Below are positions 1 to 6,122 of a stretch of 8,981 bases of DNA, one piece after another. Made by a program: the position numbers and the translations under genes. How positions within the stretch are numbered: the stretch's first letter is position 1; every line of letters begins with the position of its first letter. Origin of the DNA: Patescibacteria group bacterium (GTDB taxonomy: Bacteria > Patescibacteriota > Minisyncoccia > Sungbacterales > GWA2-42-14); the NCBI GenBank assembly GCA_018971745.1, contig JAGXAD010000021.1, positions 1-8,981 on the forward strand. Direction: 5' to 3'. The notes below the pieces were generated by a model. That model was not told the origin of the DNA. It worked only from the letters and a program-made list of their open reading frames with translations, and ran no database searches.

Positions 1-872
1 TATCCGACCGGCAATACCGCGATGTTTGTTTTCCGAGAAACGCGTTCCGTAAGGTCGTATCCTATGTATGACCCTTTTGGAATTTCTTTTGTTTCTGCAA
101 CAATCGTTTTCCATTGCAACGGAGGCCGCAAGATAATTTCTGGTTCATGATTCATGATGCGCGATTCAGGAGAAGGCCAATATCCGTAGATTCCCATGCC
201 GACCCTCACCATATCAAGATCCGTTTCCGGAAACAAAAGCGTGCCGCCGCTTGCCGCAGTGTGGCGGATAATATTTTTGAAACCAGCTTGTTCAAACAGC
301 TTGGCAATCATGTTAAATTTTCTGAACTGCTCCAAGGTGTATGTCGGATACGCAATGTCTTTTGCCGCGGCAAAATGAGTAAACATTCCCTGCGGAGAAA
401 GTCCGTGCCGCTTCATCAATTTCATCAGTTGCGGAGTTTGTTCCGGCAAAAATCCCTGCCGATGCATGCCGGTGTCAAATTTCAGATGAAAAATCGGTTT
501 TTCTTTTGCGCGCGCCAAATCCGCAAGCGAATCAAAATTTGAAACGGAAACAATAATATTATTTCGCGCCGCGTCCTGCATCATGCTCCCAAGCGTAAAA
601 CCAAGTACCAGTATCGGATTTTTAATTCCTTCTTTGCGGAGCCGGAACGCTTCCGTAATGGAATCGACGCCGAGCCACCCTCCTTCGCTAAAGCTACGGA
701 GGGCAAGCAGCGCCTTTGCAGTATCAACGAGCCCGTGGCCGTACGCGTTGGATTTTACCACCGCCATAAACCGGGTTCGCCGTGGAATCAATTTCAAAAA
801 TTGCTTGAGATTATGCTCAAGCGCTCTCGAATCAACCTCAATCCATGTGCGCAGATTTTTTCGTTTTTGCAT
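1..872 (-). CDS. alr: alanine racemase, 3' end cut off by window edge
   Basis: PLP-dependent racemase that interconverts L- and D-alanine in the cytoplasm and supplies D-Ala for peptidoglycan. The ATG at 870-872 opens 290 whole codons; the family is usually about 360-380 residues, so roughly the last quarter is outside the window. The PLP-lysine motif AVVKSNAYGHG places the Schiff-base lysine at K40. Also visible are the FDTGMHRQG strand near 132-140, THF at 165-167, RHTAASGG at 203-210, the phosphate-site segment VRVGMGIYG at 222-230, and GYD with the second catalytic tyrosine at Y272 before LPVG. The start is the first ATG in frame and gives a normal N terminus (TWIEVDSRALEHNL). No clear ribosome binding site precedes it. 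The coding DNA carries two repeat-like tracts (144-171 and 678-703); the second encodes an apparent 4-6 residue extension at residues 58-65. The gene is divergent from the phosphoribosyltransferase gene. Family assignment is secure. Confidence 0.95.
   Translation of the reverse strand, partial: MQKRKNLRTWIEVDSRALEHNLKQFLKLIPRRTRFMAVVKSNAYGHGLVDTAKALLALRSFSEGGWLGVDSITEAFRLRKEGIKNPILVLGFTLGSMMQDAARNNIIVSVSNFDSLADLARAKEKPIFHLKFDTGMHRQGFLPEQTPQLMKLMKRHGLSPQGMFTHFAAAKDIAYPTYTLEQFRKFNMIAKLFEQAGFKNIIRHTAASGGTLLFPETDLDMVRVGMGIYGYWPSPESRIMNHEPEIILRPPLQWKTIVAETKEIPKGSYIGYDLTERVSRKTNIAVLPVG
144..171. repeat. four 7-bp tandem units inside alr
   Basis: Plus-strand units are ttcatga, ttcatga, tgcgcga and ttcagga. 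The first two are identical, the fourth differs at one base and the third is degenerate. The tract encodes about residues 234-243 of alanine racemase, a variable stretch just after the YGYWPSP segment. It shows the same 7-base period as the spacer arrays in this window, so it may be a repeat that entered coding sequence. It is short enough for chance to remain possible. Confidence 0.4.
678..703. repeat. 26-bp palindromic repeat within alr
   Basis: The arms CCCTCC (678-683) and GGAGGG (698-703) pair perfectly. Inside them GCT (687-689) pairs with AGC (692-694) across an AA turn, with small mismatched bulges between the two stems. On the alr strand the element encodes residues 58-65 (LRSFSEGG). 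Compared with remembered Geobacillus and E. coli alanine racemases, the stretch between KSNAYGHG and LGVDSITEA is 4-6 residues longer here, and the palindrome covers the excess. I recall similar CCTCC/GGAGG palindromes as frequent in Parcubacteria genomes, but could not search. The palindrome itself is read directly from the sequence; the insertion is inferred. Confidence 0.6.
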
Positions 873-983
873 AGCATAAACATAACACAAAAATCTGCCT
901 TTGAAAAGTTGCTTTTCCTTGCAAAACGCGATAATATCAATCCGGAACTTTATCTTTGGCGCACATCAAGAAAAAAACCGGCA

Positions 984-1385
984 ATGAGCAAAAAACCAGC
1001 CATTTGTTCCTGCTGCGAATATTACCGCTGGCGGCAATTTGAACGCGACGCGGAAAAAATAGCCGCGCGCATTGCCCCGCATAATTTTAAAAATATTTTC
1101 GGTCCGGCGCGGGGAGGTCTCGCGCTTGCCGTCAAACTTTCACACCTGCTTGACATCCCGTTTGCGGAAAAACCTAGCGGACCGAATGACACGCTCATCG
1201 TTGACGACATCGCGGATACCGGAAAAACGCTTCTTCCGTTTTCACGAAACGGCTACACGATTATTACGCTGTTCTATCACAAAAAATGTTCGTACAAACC
1301 ATGGCTGTGGCTGCGCGAGAAAAAAGAAAAATATATTATTTTTCCGTGGGAAAAACAAGAATGCGTAAAAACGCCCCGCTTATAA
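984..1385 (+). CDS. small purine-type phosphoribosyltransferase
   Basis: A 133-residue type I phosphoribosyltransferase, which would join a nucleobase to PRPP, most likely a purine in salvage. The evidence is the PRPP-binding strand-loop TLIVDDIADTGKTL at 70-83 (acidic pair D74/D75, then DTGKT), the GPARGGLALAV loop at 40-50, and a C-terminal IIFPWE at 118-123 that matches the FPWE ending of Gpt-like and archaeal hypoxanthine/xanthine enzymes. Only about ten residues separate IPFAE from the PRPP strand, so the hood region is shorter than in typical relatives of about 150 residues or more. The N terminus has a Cys-rich ICSCCEYY (7-14). The reading frame stays open further upstream, but earlier starts fall inside alr or have no support, so ATG 984 is chosen; the start is moderately uncertain. 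Nucleobase specificity cannot be read from the sequence. This is the only plus-strand gene; its stop lies inside the terminator loop. Confidence 0.82.
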   Translation: MSKKPAICSCCEYYRWRQFERDAEKIAARIAPHNFKNIFGPARGGLALAVKLSHLLDIPFAEKPSGPNDTLIVDDIADTGKTLLPFSRNGYTIITLFYHKKCSYKPWLWLREKKEKYIIFPWEKQECVKTPRL

Positions 1386-1409
1386 CAGCGGGGCATTATC
1401 TTTTTATTT
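1367..1409. terminator. bidirectional Rho-independent terminator
   Basis: A perfect 8-bp GC-rich stem, gccccgct (1373-1380) with agcggggc (1387-1394), closes a 6-base loop. On the plus strand it is followed by attatcttttt and further T; on the minus strand it is followed by GTTTTT. It can therefore end both the phosphoribosyltransferase gene, whose TAA lies in the loop and left stem border (1383-1385), and serS, whose stop (1396-1398) is one base from the stem. The two stop codons are ten bases apart. Confidence 0.88.
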
Positions 1410-2718
1410 CTTTCATACCGATGTAAGATTGCAATACCTCTGGCACTCGCACTGACCCGTCTTCCTGCTGATAATTTTCTAGGATTGCGATAATCATGCG
1501 GCCGACGGCAAACGCCGTGCCGTTAAGCATGTGGAGAAATTCTTGGGCGCCGTTTTTACGCCGTACTTTTATGTTAAGACGGCGCGCCTGAAAATCGGTC
1601 GTGCTTGACGCCGAATGCGTCTCGCGATATTCTCCTTTGCCGTTTTGCTGGCCTGGCAGCCACGCTTCAATGTCGTATTTTGCCGATGCCGGATCGCCCA
1701 AATCACCCGCGGCAATCTGCAACGCGCGATACGGAATTTTAAGCGCCTGCATCAGTTTTTCTTCCAAGCCCAAAAGCAACATATGTTCATCGCGCGATGA
1801 TTCGGGCGTAGAAAACACGAACATCTCGGCTTTATCAAACTGATGCACGCGCAAAATTCCTTTGATGTCTTTGCCGTACGATCCCGCCTCTCTTCGGAAA
1901 CAGGTTGAAAAGGCAATGTGGCGATGCGGCAAAGCATCTTCGTCAAACACTTCATCCGCATGCATGGGTCCGACTGATTGTTCCGCAGTCCCCACCAAGT
2001 ATAAATTATCTTTTTCCAAAAAATAAATTTCCTCGCCTCCCCGCTCCGTGTATCCCATAGAGCGCATCATTTCCGGGCGCACCAACACCGGCGGAATAAT
2101 CGGAATAAACGGCTTATCGGAAATTGACAATTTTTTTTCTTTGACGACTTCAGCAATGTTTTTTTGATTGGTTAAAAACGAAAATGCAAATTGAATTAAA
2201 GCAAATTCCAAAAGCGGCGCTTCGTGCTTCAAATATCCGAACCGCGAACCCGAGACCTTTGCGGCGCGTGCCGTATCAATCAAATCAAGATTTTCTCCCA
2301 AGACAACGTAATCTTTAGCGAGAAACAAAAACTCCGGCTTATTGCCGACCTCGCGCAAAACGCGAAAATCTTTTTCTCCTCCTTCGGGAGAATCACTGTC
2401 AGGCAAATTCGGCACGCGCATCATCAAATTTACGAATTCTTCTTCAACGGCGCGCGCTTCAAATTCTGAATGTCGTACTTCGTCTTTCAGGACGCGCATT
2501 TTTTCAATCGTTATTTTTTTTGCGTCACTATCTTTTTCCTGCGCGATTTCCTTGTCGGCGCGGTTCTGCTCGGCTTTCAGCGCCTCGCTTTTTTGAATCA
2601 GCGCTCTTCGTTTTTCGTCCAACGCCAACAGCAAATCCAAATCAACATCGGATCGTTTTTTGCGAAGCCCTTCGCGGACTTCATCAACATGTTCCCGGAT
2701 AAATTTGATGTCTAACAT
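1396..2718 (-). CDS. serS: seryl-tRNA synthetase
   Basis: Class II aminoacyl-tRNA synthetase that charges tRNA-Ser with serine in the cytoplasm. It has 440 residues, slightly longer than the usual 420-430. Residues 1-100 form the N-terminal domain, with a charged helical hairpin (about 30-100) that reads as the tRNA-binding coiled coil. The catalytic core shows the serine-site TAE at 244-246, motif 2 FRREAGSYGKD at 274-284, RVHQFDKAEMF at 290-300, EAWLPGQ at 351-357, DFQARRLNIK at 375-384, and motif 3 LNGTAFAVGR at 398-407 followed by ENYQQEDGSVRVPEVL. Roughly a dozen extra residues (about 187-201) precede the IPIIPPVLV strand and account for the extra length. The ATG at 2716-2718 gives the standard MLDIKFIRE start. 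The gene follows the antiporter gene by 54 bases on the same strand and ends at the shared terminator. Confidence 0.97.
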   Translation of the reverse strand: MLDIKFIREHVDEVREGLRKKRSDVDLDLLLALDEKRRALIQKSEALKAEQNRADKEIAQEKDSDAKKITIEKMRVLKDEVRHSEFEARAVEEEFVNLMMRVPNLPDSDSPEGGEKDFRVLREVGNKPEFLFLAKDYVVLGENLDLIDTARAAKVSGSRFGYLKHEAPLLEFALIQFAFSFLTNQKNIAEVVKEKKLSISDKPFIPIIPPVLVRPEMMRSMGYTERGGEEIYFLEKDNLYLVGTAEQSVGPMHADEVFDEDALPHRHIAFSTCFRREAGSYGKDIKGILRVHQFDKAEMFVFSTPESSRDEHMLLLGLEEKLMQALKIPYRALQIAAGDLGDPASAKYDIEAWLPGQQNGKGEYRETHSASSTTDFQARRLNIKVRRKNGAQEFLHMLNGTAFAVGRMIIAILENYQQEDGSVRVPEVLQSYIGMKEIKR

Positions 2719-2772
2719 ATGCCTGCCGAGAAATTAAAATCTGAAATATGGCCCGTCTCTATCGTAACCAAT

Positions 2773-3267
2773 TTACGGATGAAAGAAAAATGCCACCGCA
2801 ATGATGCAATATGCAACAACCAATTGCAAACCTTCAAGCCAATTGCTTTCTCCGTCTTCAACAATAAGGTTTGTAATCATCACCGAAAGCACAATCACAA
2901 TGAGTTCAAACGAATTAAAAATCAAACTCATTTGATTTCTGAAAAATAAACTTGTGAGCACAAGCGCCGGCGCCACAAACATTGCGATTTGTATGGCTGA
3001 TCCGATGGCAATCTGCAAAGCCAAATCCATCCGGTTTTTGATTGCCATGGTAATTGCCGAAACATGCTCTGCCGCATTGCCGATAATTGCCACAAAAATA
3101 ACGCCGATAAATAATTCCGTCCAGCCAAAACGCGCGAGCACCGGCTCAATGGATCCGACCAAAAATTCGCTCATCCACGCCACAAACAGGGTCGCAGTGA
3201 ACAAAATCAAAATGCTTTTTTTAATGTTCCACCGCGCTTCAAATTTTCCAACCTTCTCGGTGTACAA
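2773..3267 (-). CDS. Ca2+/cation:H+ antiporter, C-terminal half (frameshifted from 3239-3823)
   Basis: This is the second half of a CaCA-superfamily (CAX/ChaA-like) exchanger that moves Ca2+ or another cation out of the cell against protons. Five hydrophobic segments are visible: about 18-37, 51-75, 82-109, 114-136 and 145-162. Segment 51-75 carries the second alpha-repeat signature GNAAEH (63-68) with the ion-binding glutamate E67. The next helix has the matching GSAIQIAMFVAPALVL. The listed ATG (3265-3267) is probably not the natural start. The frame continues upstream into a family-typical SLKTHKHLY segment that joins the N-terminal half once one base is removed from the A8 run at 3288-3295. 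The joined protein would be 349 residues with about 11 membrane segments, a normal length for the family. It may be a broken gene, a sequencing error or a slippage-read gene; these cannot be separated here. Confidence 0.85.
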   Translation of the reverse strand: MYTEKVGKFEARWNIKKSILILFTATLFVAWMSEFLVGSIEPVLARFGWTELFIGVIFVAIIGNAAEHVSAITMAIKNRMDLALQIAIGSAIQIAMFVAPALVLTSLFFRNQMSLIFNSFELIVIVLSVMITNLIVEDGESNWLEGLQLVVAYCIIAVAFFFHP

Positions 3268-3823
3268 ATGCTTGTGGGTTTTGAGCGAAAAAAAACAAGC
3301 TTGCGCCGTAGGTTACCATCATCAGCGCCGCAACCGCCACGCTTAATTCCTCAATAATGCCAAACCCCGCGGATGGCGCAGTCTGCAAAAATATCGCCGG
3401 AACCGCCAACGCCACGATCGTAAGCAAAAGCGTTGACGCGCTTGCCATTGCCGCAGTGCGATTAAATTCTTGTTTTTTAAATCTGACGCCGCCCGCAAGC
3501 ATTGCCGCGCCAAGCACCAGAAGCAAATTCCCGATGATGGATCCGGTAATGGACGCTTTTACCACTTCAACCAATCCTGCCCTAATGGCAAATATGCCAA
3601 TAATCAACTCGGTTGCGTTGCCAAAGGTGGCGCTCAACAAACCGCCGAGCGCCGGCCCCGCGTGAATCGCCAGCTCGTCCGTTGCCTCGCCGATGAATTT
3701 TGCCAAAGGAACAACGGCAAGGGCTGAAACGAAAAAAATCCACAAGGGCGATGCGCCGGCATAATGAGCCGCAATCGTAACCGGAACGAAAATCAAAAGA
3801 CCGATAAAAAATTTATCCGTCAT
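3239..3823 (-). CDS. Ca2+/cation:H+ antiporter, N-terminal half (frameshifted)
   Basis: This is the first half of the same CAX-type antiporter. Hydrophobic segments lie at about 5-22, 25-45, 56-84, 88-113, 126-146 and 157-180. The third contains the first alpha-repeat signature SATFGNATELIIG, with GNATE at 68-72 and the ion-binding glutamate E72; the fourth carries the paired SIIGNLLLVLG. The protein reads normally to TYGASLFF. It then changes to an out-of-frame tail ending at residue 194, because the run at 3288-3295 has eight bases where seven would keep the frame. ATG 3821-3823 gives a usual short N terminus for the family. As written, this half lacks the second alpha repeat and should not transport on its own. 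It lies between lysS (70 bases upstream) and serS on the same strand. Confidence 0.85.
   Translation of the reverse strand: MTDKFFIGLLIFVPVTIAAHYAGASPLWIFFVSALAVVPLAKFIGEATDELAIHAGPALGGLLSATFGNATELIIGIFAIRAGLVEVVKASITGSIIGNLLLVLGAAMLAGGVRFKKQEFNRTAAMASASTLLLTIVALAVPAIFLQTAPSAGFGIIEELSVAVAALMMVTYGASLFFFAQNPQAFVHREGWKI
3288..3295 (-). other. A8/T8 homopolymer, site of the antiporter frameshift
   Basis: Eight A on the plus strand are T8 on the coding strand. Read as eight, the frame gives LFFFAQNPQAF and then a stop at 3239-3241. Read as seven, it gives LFFSLKTHKHLYTEKVGKF and continues without a break into the C-terminal half. The second reading matches the conserved antiporter sequence. A +1 frameshift or loss of one base by polymerase slippage would restore the full protein. 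Confidence 0.9.
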
Positions 3824-3830
3824 ACGCCAA

Positions 3831-3865
3831 GAATTTAGAATCTGGAATTGAGAATATAGAATTTA
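3831..3865. repeat. 7-bp tandem array (GAATTTA type) between lysS and antiporter gene
   Basis: There are five contiguous heptamers: gaattta, gaatctg, gaattga, gaatata and gaattta. All begin GAAT and the first and last are identical. They fill half of the 70-base spacer between the lysS stop and the antiporter start. The remainder (3866-3893) is an A/T-rich tract with no recognisable site. Confidence 0.65.
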
Positions 3866-3893
3866 AAAAAACCGAAAAAATATTTTCTAATTT

Positions 3894-5357
3894 CTACCGG
3901 GATCGTAGTGTTGGAAACAAAACCACCTCGCGGATGTTTTTCGCGTCGGTAAGCAGCATCACGAGCCGATCAATACCGATGCCAAGTCCTGCCGCCGGAG
4001 GCATGCCGTATTCCATTGCTTCAACAAAATCTTCGTCAAACGGATGCGCTTCGTTTTCACCTGCTCCGCGCATACCCGCTTGTTCTTCAAAGCGCGTGCG
4101 CTGTTCTCTTGGATCGTTTAATTCCGCAAACCCGTTCATTATTTCAAGCCCGCCGACAACCAGCTGAAAACGGCGCACCGTATCTTTGACGCCTTCTTTT
4201 TTCTTTGCGAGCGGCGATATGTCAACCGGATGCTCCGTCACAAATGTCGGCTCCTGTACATGCGGACGGCAGATTTTTTTGTAAATTTCGTCGGCAATTT
4301 TTCCTTTGCCCTCGTGCGCCGAAATTTCCAAACCGAACCTTTGCGCTTTCAGGCGAAGCGATTCGCGCGTTTCGGAGTCGTAATCAACCACAAGCGCGTA
4401 TTTTTTTAAAAGATTCCGGAACGAAATCCGCTGAAACGGCGCTTTACATTTGATAACGGCATCCTGATATGTTATCTCGTATTTTTTCTCCGTTGCCTTG
4501 CATAACGCCGCAAACATTTTCTCAACAAACTTCATCAAATCCTGCTCGTCCCAATACGCGGCGTAGAGTTCAAGCATGGTAAATTCCGGATTGTGCGTCG
4601 TATCAATGCCCTCGTTGCGGAAATTTCTGCCAATCTCGTATATTTTTTCAAAGCCGCCGATTAAGAGCCGCTTCAAATAGAGTTCCGGCGCAATCCGCAA
4701 ATACAAATCGGCGTCCAGGGCGTTGTGATGCGTTACAAACGGACGCGCCAAAGCGCCTCCGGCAATCGGCTGCAACATCGGCGTTTCAACTTCCTGAAAA
4801 TTTTCTTTTTCCAGAAACGAACGAATTGAAGCAATCATCGCGGAGCGAAGCGAGAAACGATTCCGCACTTCGTCATTCATAATCAAATCAAGATACCGCC
4901 TGCGGAACCGCTCCTCAACATCCTGCAACCCATGCCACTTGTCCGGCAGGGGCAGAAGCGATTTTGCAAGCATGCGCCACGCAGTAATTTCAATCGTCGG
5001 CTCTCCCCGCTTAGTCTTAAATGCTTTTCCTTCAACTTCCACAAAATCCCCAACATCCGCGGTTTCGGAAAATGTTTTGTATTCATCCTTGTCCAACACA
5101 TCTTCCTTGAAAAAAAGCTGGATTTTTCCGGACTCGTCTTTCAGGTCGCAAAACATTGAGCCGCCGTGTTCGCGGCGCGCCATCACGCGCCCCGCAACGG
5201 TAATTTTCTTTTTTCCGCGCGCCAAAACGGAGAACTTTTTTATGATTTCTCCAATGGGACGATGCGCGCCAACTTCTGCGGGATACGGATCAACGCCGCT
5301 TTTTTCAAACGCATCAAGTTTTTTAATCCGCTCATTGCGAATGTCGTTTAAAGCCAT
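3894..5357 (-). CDS. lysS: lysyl-tRNA synthetase, class II
   Basis: Charges tRNA-Lys with lysine in the cytoplasm. It has 487 residues, about the usual bacterial length. Residues 1-40 are the N-terminal helix (NERIKKLDAFEKSGVDPYP). Residues about 52-135 form the anticodon-binding OB fold (VAGRVMARREHGG, FCDLKDESGKIQLFF). The class II core has motif 1 near 181-195 (FQEVETPML), RIAPELYLKRLL at 221-232, motif 2 FRNEGIDTTHNPEF at 246-259, the lysine-site region GGLEIMNGFAELNDP at 402-416, and motif 3 GLGIGIDRLVMLL at 457-469, ending VLFPTLRSR. The ATG at 5355-5357 gives the family N terminus MALNDIRNERI. Its upstream sequence shows only a weak AGAGC and no convincing Shine-Dalgarno. The gene lies downstream of greA across a 225-base repeat-rich spacer. 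Confidence 0.97.
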   Translation of the reverse strand: MALNDIRNERIKKLDAFEKSGVDPYPAEVGAHRPIGEIIKKFSVLARGKKKITVAGRVMARREHGGSMFCDLKDESGKIQLFFKEDVLDKDEYKTFSETADVGDFVEVEGKAFKTKRGEPTIEITAWRMLAKSLLPLPDKWHGLQDVEERFRRRYLDLIMNDEVRNRFSLRSAMIASIRSFLEKENFQEVETPMLQPIAGGALARPFVTHHNALDADLYLRIAPELYLKRLLIGGFEKIYEIGRNFRNEGIDTTHNPEFTMLELYAAYWDEQDLMKFVEKMFAALCKATEKKYEITYQDAVIKCKAPFQRISFRNLLKKYALVVDYDSETRESLRLKAQRFGLEISAHEGKGKIADEIYKKICRPHVQEPTFVTEHPVDISPLAKKKEGVKDTVRRFQLVVGGLEIMNGFAELNDPREQRTRFEEQAGMRGAGENEAHPFDEDFVEAMEYGMPPAAGLGIGIDRLVMLLTDAKNIREVVLFPTLRSR

Positions 5358-5436
5358 GCTCTAAATTTACTAATATGCAGTTCATAATCTTTTATTAAAT
5401 TTTCAATGCTGTAATGCTCAAACAATCTTAAAAAAC

Positions 5437-5525
5437 TCAAACTTCAAATCTCAAAATGCAAAATGACAAATCAAAATTTAAAATTTTGCATTTTGGATTG
5501 TCATTTTAAGATTTACATTTTAATT
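5437..5525. repeat. paired heptamer arrays forming a large imperfect palindrome (greA-lysS spacer)
   Basis: The left part reads in 7-base steps from 5437: tcaaact, tcaaatc, tcaaaat, gcaaaat, gacaaat. The right part reads from 5484: ttttgca, ttttgga, ttgtcat, tttaaga, tttacat, tttaatt. The two parts are largely inverted copies of each other. AAAATGCAAAAT (5453-5464) pairs perfectly with ATTTTGCATTTT (5483-5494), or alternatively aaaatgacaa (5460-5469) with ttgtcatttt (5498-5507). The rest of the spacer (5358-5436 and 5526-5582) shows no gene and no confident promoter or terminator. Confidence 0.65.
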
Positions 5526-5582
5526 TCTGAATTAAAGCCTATAGCGCATTCGATGAACTGGAAATTTATCAATCCTGTCTGC

Positions 5583-6038
5583 TTAGCGTATCTCTAAAAT
5601 AGTATACCGCATCGTGCCGGCGGGCACTTTCACTTCCACAATGTCTCCTGCTTTTCTGCCGAGAAACGCTTTTCCAAGCGGCGACTCGTTTGAAACTTTG
5701 CCCGCGGAAGGATCAGCTTCTTCCGAGCCGACAATGGAGTAAGTTTCCTTAATGCCGTCTTTTTCCACCACGATGGAAGAGCCAATCTGCACGAAATAAT
5801 TCCCGGACGGCTTTTTAATGAGCACGACATTGCGCAAGGTTTCTTCAAGCTCGCCGATACGCGCCTCATTCAGGGATTGCGCTTCCACCGCCTCGTGGTA
5901 TTCCGCGTTTTCGGACAAGTCGCCAAGCGCCTTTGCCTGCTCAAGCCGGTCCGCAATCGCGCGGCGCTGAACCGTTTTTAATTCGTGAATTTCCTTTTTT
6001 AATTTTTCCAAACCTTCCTCAGATACGTATTCGGACAT
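5583..6038 (-). CDS. greA: transcription elongation factor GreA
   Basis: Binds RNA polymerase in its secondary channel and stimulates cleavage of backtracked RNA, rescuing stalled complexes. It has 151 residues against about 157 in E. coli. Residues 1-75 form the N-terminal coiled-coil hairpin, with the acidic tip LGDLSENAEYHEA; D40 and E43 are the catalytic-tip residues expected to coordinate Mg2+. Residues from about 80 to 151 form the FKBP-like C-terminal domain, with GSSIVVEKDG, YSIVGSEEAD, the signature ESPLGKAFLGRKAGDIVEVKVPAG and a final YTILEIR. The start ATG (6036-6038) gives the normal MSEYVSEEGLEKLKKE. A promoter-like site at 6167-6194 and a leader of about 120 bases, with repeats and a strong hairpin, lie between mrdA and this start, so greA may be transcribed separately from the elongation block. 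Confidence 0.97.
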   Translation of the reverse strand: MSEYVSEEGLEKLKKEIHELKTVQRRAIADRLEQAKALGDLSENAEYHEAVEAQSLNEARIGELEETLRNVVLIKKPSGNYFVQIGSSIVVEKDGIKETYSIVGSEEADPSAGKVSNESPLGKAFLGRKAGDIVEVKVPAGTMRYTILEIR

Positions 6039-6047
6039 AACACAATC

Positions 6048-6075
6048 TCAAAATTCAAAAATCAAAAATCAAAAT
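6048..6075. repeat. 7-bp tandem array (TCAAAAA type) upstream of greA
   Basis: Four contiguous heptamers, tcaaaat, tcaaaaa, tcaaaaa and tcaaaat, start ten bases before the greA ATG on its 5' side. The words aatctcaaaat and atcaaaattt occur here and, in the same order, in the greA-lysS spacer (5447-5457 and 5470-5479). This points to one repeat family. Confidence 0.65.
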
Positions 6076-6084
6076 TTTGGTAAA

Positions 6085-6113
6085 GAATTTTTGAAGCGCA
6101 GCTTCAAAAATTC
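6085..6113. other. perfect 13-bp hairpin in the greA leader
   Basis: gaatttttgaagc (6085-6097) and gcttcaaaaattc (6101-6113) pair without mismatch around the 3-base loop gca. On the minus strand the hairpin is followed by TTTACC, not a long T run, so it is not a classic terminator. It could weakly end mrdA transcription, structure the greA leader, or be part of the spacer repeat. It lies between the two heptamer arrays of this spacer. Confidence 0.7.
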
Positions 6114-6122
6114 AATCATTAA

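Noticed and set aside
803..822. GCTTGAG/CTCAAGC 7-bp inverted repeat near the start of alr
   Set aside because: It encodes normal conserved alanine racemase residues (LEHNLK). A 7-bp match at this distance is expected by chance.
909..937. Possible plus-strand promoter TTGCTT-17-TAATAT before the phosphoribosyltransferase gene
   Set aside because: Only three and four of six consensus bases match in an A/T-rich 111-base divergent spacer, which is not above chance.
735..983. N-terminal extension of the phosphoribosyltransferase reading frame
   Set aside because: Most of it is antisense to the conserved start of alr and shows no domain similarity. The open frame is incidental.
2379..2390. CTCC-TTCG-GGAG stem-loop with a UUCG-type loop in serS
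   Set aside because: It is a short 4-bp stem within well-conserved coding sequence (DSPEGGEKD), with no T tail on either strand.
5519..5536. TTTAATT/AATTAAA hairpin downstream of greA as a terminator
   Set aside because: The stem is all A/T and weak, and it is better explained as the edge of the heptamer repeat region.
5358..5582. Search for a tRNA or small RNA gene in the greA-lysS spacer
   Set aside because: There is no cloverleaf, no T-arm signature (GTTCGAATC-like) and no CCA end. The spacer is A/T-rich repeat sequence.
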